DNA of 48,431 nt from a virus. Positions within the stretch are counted from its first letter, which is position 1, and each line of letters opens with the position of its first letter. The stretch covers positions 1-48,431 of the IMG/VR virus record IMGVR_UViG_3300049043_000028; one strand, 5' to 3'. This document shows, piece by piece, positions 42,424 through 48,431 of the stretch. The notes beneath the pieces were generated by a model. It saw only the letters and a list, made by a program, of their open reading frames with translations. It was not told the DNA's origin and made no database searches. Position numbers and translations under genes: made by a program.

Positions 42424-42534
42424 ATGTCCACGTTCAAGCACAACCCTCATGGGGCCTGACTGGACGAGCGAGCTCTCCGGCGCTTCGTTCCCGAAGATCA
42501 AACCCTCGCCGAGTGCATCGCGAGACAATCCTAA
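42424..42534 (+). CDS. Possible small protein in the gap before the PD-(D/E)XK gene
   Basis: MSTFKHNPHGA, an in-frame TGA, then LDERALRRFVPEDQTLAECI, ARQS. The peptide looks protein-like and the TGA may be an error. The stretch before it (42350-42423) reads LSQIQDALKPRLDWA in one frame, which also looks protein-like, so the whole 42270-42540 stretch may be one broken gene. Confidence 0.3.
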
Positions 42535-42554
42535 CCGTCAAAGGTCTTACACGA

Positions 42555-43231
42555 ATGTCGTTCTGGTCGTCTAGCAGTCTGAAAACATTTCAGCAGTGCC
42601 CCAGAGAAGTACTACCACACCAAGGTAGCCAAGGATATCGTTGAGCCTGATAGAACGGCCACGCTGTACGGCAAACAAGCGCACACTGTGGCGGGAGGAT
42701 ACAGTTCGAGATGAGCAAGCCCATCCCGCCAGCGTTTGATTACATGCAGGACACGTTGGATGTATTCAAGAACATCGAGGGTGAGAAGTTGTGTGAGGTC
42801 AAGCTACGGGCTGACCAAAGGACTTGGAGGCTTGTGAGTTTCAATGCGCCGAATGTCTGGTGGCACGGGATTGCTGACTTGGTTGTCATCAACGAAGCGA
42901 AAGGGTTCGCTACCGAGGCTGCCGAAACCAGTAAAAGTGCGCGGTATGCGGACACCAAACAACTTGACTTGGTAGCGGCGGGTCTCTTTGCTACATTCCC
43001 CAAAATCAATAAAGTGAAGTCTGCGCTGATATTCACCGTGAGCAAGGAATTTGTACAGGCTACGCGCTCAATGATGCCAAAGTACCTAGAACAGCCAGCG
43101 AAGGATGTTGCAAGGATTGAGGCGGCGTTGGAAAATGGGGTGTGGAATCCAGCAGTGGGCCACTGTGCAAGTTCTGCGCAGTCAAGCAGTGTGAGTACAA
43201 GACAGGAGTTAATCATGCCCTACGTAAATAA
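42555..43231 (+). CDS. PD-(D/E)XK (RecB/Cas4-like) nuclease, frameshifted
   Basis: MSFWSSSSLKTFQQCPR opens the gene; SxSSLktfxqCPrkYY is the usual start of this family. In the next frames come KYYHTKVAKDIVEPDRTATL, YGKQAHTVAEDY, PIPPAFDYMQDTLDVFKNIE, GEKLCEVKL (the E before K), VWWHGIADLVVINEAKGFAT (D of the core, then an E-A-K or ExK) and YADTKQLDLVAAGLFATFPK. ALIFTVSKEF and a C-terminal CKFCAVKQCEYK cysteine cluster, as in iron-sulphur Cas4/AddB-like nucleases, complete it. Likely acts in replication or recombination. Five or more frame changes. Confidence 0.78.
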
Positions 43232-43484
43232 ACCCCGACCATATAAAAAAGAATACCAACAGCAGAAAGCTCGCGGTGAAAACATGAAGACAGGATGGAT
43301 AGACAACGTGCAAGAAACGAGATGGACAAACGAGGCATTGACCGTACTGGAAAAGACATCGACCATGTGACCTTTCCGAGGCACTAATGCTAAGGGAAAT
43401 CTTAAACTCAAATCGCCGAGCGCCAATCGCTCATTCAGCCGCAACTCAGACCATACGGTCAAGATCAATAAACCAAAGAAATGA
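43215..43484 (+). CDS. Small HNH-type protein, frameshifted
   Basis: MPYVNKPRPYKKEYQQQKAR, GE, then HENRMDRQRARNEMDKRGID and RTGKDIDHV. After a frame change near 43370 come AKGNLKLKSPSANRSFSRNS, DHTVKINKPKK. The series KPRpykKEYxxqkxRGExxxRmxRqrARneMdkxgidRtGKDIDHVxPxxxGGtNxxGNLrlxSpxxNRSFxRnxxH is the small HNH-like endonuclease group of phages; DHV holds the metal-binding His. It overlaps the genes on both sides. Confidence 0.75.
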
Positions 43485-44881
43485 ACATATCAGAGTATGA
43501 GTGCCTCGTCCACAGGGGTTCACCCATTCGAGCATCAGAGCTACATCAGAGTTCCTTGTCAAAAACCCCAAGTCGTTTTGTTTCAACGAGCAAGGTACAG
43601 GCAAGACAGCGTCAGTGATTTGGGCAGTAGATTATTTGATGCAGTTAGGTGTAGTCAAGCGTGTGTTAGTGATCTGCCCATTGTCGATCATGAAATCTGC
43701 ATGGCAGCAGGACTTGTTTAAATTTGCAATTCACCGCACCGTTTCGGTTGCGCATGGCTGGAGCCAGAAACGCAAAAAGATCATCAATGCCGGATCGGAG
43801 TTTGTTGTCATCAACTTCGATGGTGTCGGTATTGTGAAAAGCGAGTTGCTCAAAGGTGGTTTTGATTTGATTGTGGTGGATGAAGCGTCAGCGTATAAGA
43901 ATGCTCAGACAGAACGCTGGAAAGACCTGCGCGATCTAACAAAAGTTATCAAGGGTCTATGGATGTCGACGGGAACTCCCGCCGCCCAATCGCCTGTGGA
44001 TGCTTACGGATTAGCAAAGCTGGTCAACCCAAGCGGGATACCGATGTTCTATGGGCAGTTCCGAAGTATCAGGTAATGTTCAAGATCAGCGAGTTCAGAT
44101 GGATACCACGCCCCGAGTCCAAACATATCGTACACAAGGTATTGCAACCTGCCATCCGGTTTGAGAAGCGCCAGTGTATTGACCTGCCCCCAGTGACGTT
44201 TGTTGATCGTGATGCGCCTATGTCAGCGCAACAAATGAGCTACTACAAACTGTTGAAGTCTCAGTATGTTGATCGAGGCCGACGGCGAAGAAATCAGTGC
44301 AGTCAACGCCGCAGTGAAGGTCAGCAAGCTACTGCAAATTGCTTGTGGTTCAGTGTATACAGATACCGGAGAAAGTACTTAGACTTTGACGTGTCTCAAC
44401 CGCAGGAACGTGGTACGTGAAGTGGTTGATGAGAGGCGGTGGCGAAAGTGCTTAATATTTGTACCCTTTACACATACCATCGCACTGCTGAAAGATTACC
44501 TGACCAAGCACAACGTAACCTGTGGAGTCAGTCAATGTGCGATGTATCTGTGAACAAGAAGATCAGATATTGTTCAACGGTTTCAAACGAAACACTGAAC
44601 CCAAACGGCTCTCATCACTCAACCACAAGCTGGCCCTCCGATCGCACGCTAACTGCCGCCGACACCATCATATGGTACGCTCCCTGTACCAGCGTAGAAA
44701 CGTGCCTTCAAGCCAACGCACGAATTGACCGACCGGGCCAAGTCAACCCAATGACAGTCGTGCATATAAATGGCAGTCCAGTAGAGACAAGGACGTCATA
44801 GCCTCTTACGAGGCAACGTGAGCAATCACAGCCATGTCGTTGAGCTGTACCGCCATAGAAATAACTTCAGAAGGTACTTGA
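43481..44881 (+). CDS. SNF2/DEAD-like helicase, frameshifted
   Basis: It starts MNISEYEMPRP, after which SEFLVKNPKSFCFNEQGTGK and TASVIWAVDYLMQLG give Walker A GTGKT. VLVICPLSIMKSAWQQDLFK is motif Ia, FDLIVVDEASAYKNAQTERW motif II (DEAS), and LWMSTGTPAAQSPVDAYGLA motif III. The second half has HIVHKVLQPAIRFEKRQCID, MSAQQMSYYKLLKSQ, AAVKVSKLLQIACGSVYTD, IFVPFTHTIALLKDYLTKHN, TLTAADTIIWYAPCTSVETC and LQANARIDRPGQVNPMTVVH (motif VI). About 460 residues: an ordinary phage SNF2 helicase for replication. The last bases overlap the palindrome at 44876. Confidence 0.87.
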
Positions 44882-44892
44882 CAATGTCAAGT
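44876..44892. promoter_or_regulatory. 17-bp palindrome ACTTGACA-A-TGTCAAGT, putative operator
   Basis: The same 8-1-8 palindrome as at 26461-26477, 18.4 kb away. It covers the helicase stop and the -35 box of the promoter at 44878-44905. Confidence 0.78.
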
Positions 44893-44905
44893 TCTGTGAT
44901 AGACT
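44878..44905 (+). promoter_or_regulatory. Promoter with operator overlap, upstream of 44933
   Basis: TTGACA, 16 bases and TAGACT; the -35 box is inside the 17-bp palindrome. It should drive the last replication genes (44933 onward, including the primase). Confidence 0.7.
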
Positions 44906-44932
44906 GAACCCCCAATCAAATGGAGGTAAGCT

Positions 44933-45374
44933 ATGGACGCATTAGAAGTTCAGGAAGAACAATCCTCCCTACCCCTCGACAAACTTGCCGCTATCGGCAT
45001 CAAGATACGCGACGCCAAGGACAAACGCACATCCGACTACAAAGACAACAATGCGCTGACCTTGAAGGTCAGATGGAAGTGCTCGAAGCCGAGATGTTGG
45101 AGACTTGCAAAACAATGAATGCGGCAGCAGCATCCGCACAAAAGCTGGCACGATTATTCGCTCAATAAAGTCACGGTATTGGACGAATGATTGGGATTCT
45201 ATGTATCGGTTCATCAAAGAACATGAACGCATACGGCCTGTCGGAAAAGAGACTTCATCAGACACACATGAAAGAGTTTCTTCTGCGAATCCCGACCTGC
45301 TCCCTGATGGGCTTGAACGTAGAGAGCGAGTTGCGCCGTCGGTTGTTAGACGTTCTAAAGGGAAAACTGAAATG
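44933..45374 (+). CDS. Conserved replication-module protein (about 145 residues), frameshifted
   Basis: GGAGGTAAGCT precedes the ATG. MDALEVQEEQSSLPLDKLAA, IGIKIRDAKDKRTSDYKDNN and, after a frame change near 45065, EGQMEVLEAEMLETCKTMNA. Then come SIRTKAGTIIRSIKSRYWTN, DWDSMYRFIKEH, ENPDLLPDGLNVESEL and KGKLK. The helical start followed by sxrtxxGTiIRsixsRYWTnDWdsmYrFikEh is a common phage protein upstream of primase genes; its role is not known. Confidence 0.62.
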
Positions 45375-46283
45375 AGCAATATCGCACTGTTAAACCAAGA
45401 CCTCCCCGACTTTCTGCAAACCGCTGGAGTCAGTGAGCTTTACAAAACAACTTCGCTGGTCGCACTGGCGTTAAACGAATCGTCCCCAAAAACGGAATCT
45501 TCCGCAAGGTTGTGGGCGGTGAAGAGATGGGCAAGGTCAAGGGCAACTTGGATGTTGTCGTTGTGAACGCCTCTCCGAAAGTTGGCCGCATCTGCTACGC
45601 AAAACAGTGGAGTCCTGATGCCGAGCCAAGCGCACCTGACTGCTTCTCTAATGACGGTAATGCGCCTGACGCCGGTTCAGACCGACAAGCGATATCTGAC
45701 CGTTGCGATACATGCGAACAAAACCCTCAAAGGTTCAGGCGTGGGGGCAACTTCTAAAGCTTGCCGCTACTCACGCTCCGCATCGCTGTGACATTGGTGG
45801 AAGACTTCGGCACTTCGCTTGAAGGTTCTGTGTACCGAATGAACTTGGCCTACCAAGTCTTTGTTTGGCTGAGAGCGTCGGTGATGACACTCGATCCCTT
45901 TGAGAGCTACACCAAATACTTGGCCAACAATGGCAAGAGCTTGGACTACGTTGTTACCCAGTTGAGCTTCAATGAAGACAACGACAATCAGTCCATCCTG
46001 TTCACTCCCGTGCGATTCATCACCGAAGATCAAGTACGCAGTGCGGGACAAGCAAAGTCGCCACCCTACCTGAACTACCAGAAGATGGTTGCGGATGACT
46101 CCGTACCAAGCCGACATGTCTGGCCGGTACACCGAAGTTGGTAAGCGCCAAAAGCTGAGGCCCCAGCCTGAAGCTAACGAGGAAGCGCCAAAACGTGAAT
46201 CCAAGAAGGCCGAAACCCCTGCGCCGACTGCCAGGAAGAGGCCTTGCCTCTGTCGCGGCGGCTTGGTCAACAGACGAGGATAA
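45372..46283 (+). CDS. Conserved replication-module protein, perhaps ssDNA-binding, frameshifted
   Basis: MSNIALLNQDLPDFLQTAGV opens the gene. In other frames follow GVKRIVPKNGIFRKVVGGEE, MGKVKGNLDVVVVNASPKVG, CYAKQWSPDAEPSAPDCFSN and DGNAPDAGS, CDTCEQNP (a metal-binding CxxC set), KACRYSRSASL, GSVYRMNLA, FESYTKYLANNGKSLDYVVT and NDNQSILFTPVRFITED. The end is a Glu/Lys/Ala/Pro-rich tail (EANEEAPKRESKKAETPAPT) and LASVAAAWSTDE. The core is very common in freshwater phages beside primases. A ssDNA-binding role is often proposed because of the acidic tail and context; I cannot prove it. Confidence 0.62.
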
Positions 46284-46290
46284 CCGTCGC

Positions 46291-46520
46291 ATGTCCTATG
46301 GTTACAGCCAAAAGTTAGTTGAAGCCAATTCAAAGGCCAGATGCTGAATCTTTGGGCGTAGCTTTGGGACGTTTCTGCAGTGAGAGCGGGAGATTACCGC
46401 CACAAAAGTAGCGAAAGAACTTGGTGTGAGCCGCATGACGGTTTACAACTGGTTCTGGGGTGAGTTCGCCCCGTCTCCCAATTACTCTGAGCAGATTGAG
46501 CGTTTCATGGGCACGACTAA
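46291..46520 (+). CDS. Helix-turn-helix regulator-like protein, frameshifted
   Basis: MSYGYSQKLVEANSKA, then, after frame changes near 46340, DAESLGVALGRFC and AKELGVSRMTVYNWFWGEF, ending YSEQIERFM. The VAKELGVSRMTVYNWFwG stretch is a clear helix-turn-helix (Cro/C1 or transposase-like) of about 70 residues. Its place just before the primase is the same in many related phages. It is one of two HTH candidates for a phage-coded DNA-binding regulator. Confidence 0.7.
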
Positions 46521-46534
46521 AGCGCGAATCGACA

Positions 46535-48431
46535 ATGCCCACATTCGACTTGCTCGACGCCGTACTCCCAACGGAGGGGCGGTACTTTGTGATCCGGCAG
46601 AGGGCGGTTTCCCGATCAGAGATTTGCAGATACCAGGAGAAGAAGCTGAAGAGATGATCCGAAGAGCTCGTCGGCAAGAAGATTGATGCCTATTTTGGCT
46701 GTGCCAAGTTTGGTGAAGCAGATGACCGAACACACAACAACGCCAAATACTTCCGCGCACTGTGGATGGACATTGATTGCGGCCCAACCGAGGGCGTACC
46801 AAACTCCAAAAAGGAAAGATTGAAGGCTACCTTGACCAGCACATAGGGCTGGCCGAGTTCAAGAAGTTCTGTAAAGCAGTCGGCCTCCCCCAACCAATCT
46901 TGGTGAATTCCGGTAACGGCATTCACGCCTACTGGCTACTTGAAGAGACGTTGACCCGCACTCAGTGGGAACCGTTGGCTAAGCGGCTAAAGCAACTGTG
47001 CAAAGAGCACGGCCTGATCGTTGATGACAAAGTGTTTGAAGCGTCGCGTGTCCCTGCGCCCGATGAATTCGTTCAATTTCAAAGACCCACAAAACCCCAA
47101 GCCTGTGGAGATTTTCGAACGAAAACTCAGCAAGGATACCCGCCGAGCAGATGCGTGGGATTTTGGTGGCCGCGCCCACAATAGTCGAAGACAAGCCTGA
47201 CTTTGTACCTGCCGCAATGAGTCCAATGATGGAAGCATTGATGGCCAACAAGGTTAAGAAGTTCAAGAACATCATGCTCAAGGCCGAGAACGGCTGTGCG
47301 CAACTCAACTATTGCTTTGAAAACCAAAATGAAGTTGATGAGCCACTGTGGATGTCGGCATTGTCGATTACAGCGTTTTGTGTAGATGGAGATAAAGCCG
47401 CCCACAAAATGTCAGATAAACACGATGAGTACGACCCCGCCGAGGTGGACAACAAACTCAGGAATATCCGTACAGCGTGGCGGCCCCCACCACTGCACGA
47501 CGTTTGAAGAGCGTAACCCCGGTGGGTGTGATGGATGTCCGCACAAAGGCAAGATTACTTCGCCGATTGTGCTGGGTATAGAAATAGAAGCGGCCAGTGA
47601 AGCCGACAACGAAGTCGTGGTTGAAACCAACAAAGGAGAAACCAAATACCAAATACCTGAATATCCGTTTCCGTTTTTCAGGGGCAAGAAGGGCGGCGTG
47701 TATGTACGCGCTGGGGAAGAGGAAGAGGCCGAGCCGAAGCTGGTCTATGAGCATGACCTGTATGTGGTCAAACGGAATGAAGGACAAGGAGCTTGGTGAG
47801 ATTGCGCTACTTAGACTCCACTTGCCCCACGACGGGGTGAAAGAGTTTGCAGTAACCACAGCGGCGATTTCAGCAAAAGATGAGCTACGCAAGCAGCTTG
47901 CACAACAAGGCGTGATGGCGCATCACAAGCAGTACGAGAACCTTGCCACGTACGTTATCACGTCGGTGAAGAATTTGCAGTACACAAAGAAGGCAGAAAC
48001 AATGAGAACACAATTTGGATGGGTCAAGAACGACAGTAAGTTCATCATGGGAGACAAAGAGATTACCAAGGACGGCACGTTCTATAGCCCGCCGTCGTTA
48101 ACAACTGAGTTTTTCGCCGAGAAGATTCATGTCAAAGGCGATTTTGAAAAGTGGAAAGAGGTTCTTCAACCTATATGCAATTAAGGGTATGGAGCCACAT
48201 GCGTTTGGCGCACTGACGGCCTTTGGTTCCCCGTTGATGAAGTTCACCGGTTTGAAGGGTGCAATCATTAACGTGATCTACGAATACGCTGGATCAGGAA
48301 AATCAACCATCTTGCGCATGTGCAACAGCGTGTATGGGATGCCGTATGAATTGATGGCCATTCAAAAGGATACGCTTAACGCCAAGATGACTCAGCTGGG
48401 GGTGATGAACAGCTTGCCCAATGCGATTGAC
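46535..48431 (+). CDS. Primase-helicase (AEP-type primase plus P-loop helicase), partial, frameshifted
   Basis: Starts MPTFDLLDAVLPTEGRYFVI. Then AYFGCAKFGEADDRTHNNAK, YFRALWMDIDCGP (the DxD of archaeo-eukaryotic primases), AEFKKFCKAVGLPQPILVNS and GNGIHAYWLLEETLTRTQWE (G-I-H), KRLKQLCKEHGLIVDDKVFE, then a zinc-type NPGGCDGCPHKGKI. The second half has LYVVKR, FAVTTAAISAKDELRKQLAQ, FGWVKNDSKFIMGDKEITKD and AGSGKSTILRMCNSVYG, the helicase Walker A. The gene runs off the right edge before the helicase is complete. Over 630 residues are seen, with frame changes near 46670, 46790, 47050, 47190, 47490, 47780 and 48180. Confidence 0.85.

Noticed and set aside
44439-44801. Separate gene MAKVLNICTLYTYHRTAERL... 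within the helicase
   Set aside because: Helicase motifs (TLTAADTIIWYAPC, QANARIDRPGQ) lie in this stretch as part of the helicase; the first part is out of frame.
1-48431. tRNA genes, integrase, reverse transcriptase or toxin-antitoxin systems
   Set aside because: No cloverleaf with T-arm GTTCRANNC, no tyrosine or serine recombinase motif, no YxDD and no recognisable toxin pair was found; lysogeny is therefore not supported.

Overview
The window is most of the genome of a tailed double-stranded DNA bacteriophage (Caudoviricetes). It resembles the small podovirus- or siphovirus-like phages that dominate freshwater metagenomes. The evidence is a complete packaging and virion set (TerS, TerL, a P22/SU10-type portal, scaffold, capsid, an SU10-type adaptor, fibres), a lysis cassette and a phage replication set (family A DNA polymerase, SNF2 helicase, AEP-type primase-helicase). 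There are no rRNA, tRNA or housekeeping genes. Promoters look like bacterial sigma-70 sites. The lysis cassette has a holin, an i-spanin and an M15 peptidase, so the host is probably Gram-negative; a freshwater betaproteobacterium is a guess.

Layout: the two arms diverge from a control region at about 24.84-25.26 kb. The left arm (1-24842) is read leftward from the divergence point: TerS, TerL, portal, a small protein, a GroES-like protein, scaffold, two virion proteins, the major capsid protein with an intrinsic terminator, then small virion-associated proteins, a tail-accessory protein, a zinc-ribbon protein, the SU10-type adaptor, a long run of fibre and appendage genes (about 10.8-2.5 kb), and finally a lipoprotein, holin, spanin, endolysin and the start of another virion protein cut by the window edge. 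Most junctions are 1-4 base ATGA/TAATG overlaps.

The right arm (25256-48431) is read rightward. Its first part (25.2-38.6 kb) holds about 35 small early genes, including a DUF2591 protein, a MoxR-type AAA+ ATPase, a DUF2201-type metallopeptidase/VWA protein and a DUF3150-type protein. It ends at a strong terminator at 38604-38628. The second part (38.6-48.4 kb) is the replication module: a VRR-NUC nuclease, two tandem paralogues, DNA polymerase I, a homing-endonuclease-like insert, a PD-(D/E)XK nuclease, an HNH protein, a SNF2 helicase, two small-to-medium conserved proteins, an HTH protein and a primase-helicase that runs off the window.

The most striking feature is a 12-bp inverted repeat, TAACA-NN-TGTTA, found 20 times perfectly and 3 times with one mismatch. 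All 23 lie between 25.2 and 38.6 kb on the early arm. I saw none in the virion arm or the replication module. It sits about 30-45 bp downstream of three early promoters, inside one intrinsic terminator, and at many gene junctions, where its first bases are the stop codon of one gene and its ATG starts the next. It looks like a dispersed operator ('stoperator'-like) or transcript-level regulon. A second 17-bp palindrome, ACTTGACA-N-TGTCAAGT, overlaps the -35 box of two other promoters, at 26.46 and 44.88 kb.

Caution: nearly every long gene is broken by one or more single-base frame changes although the protein continues in the next frame. This is best explained by uncorrected long-read indel errors, not by pseudogenes. 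Coordinates of such genes are for the rebuilt gene, and family names are recognised from memory of the families, without a database search.
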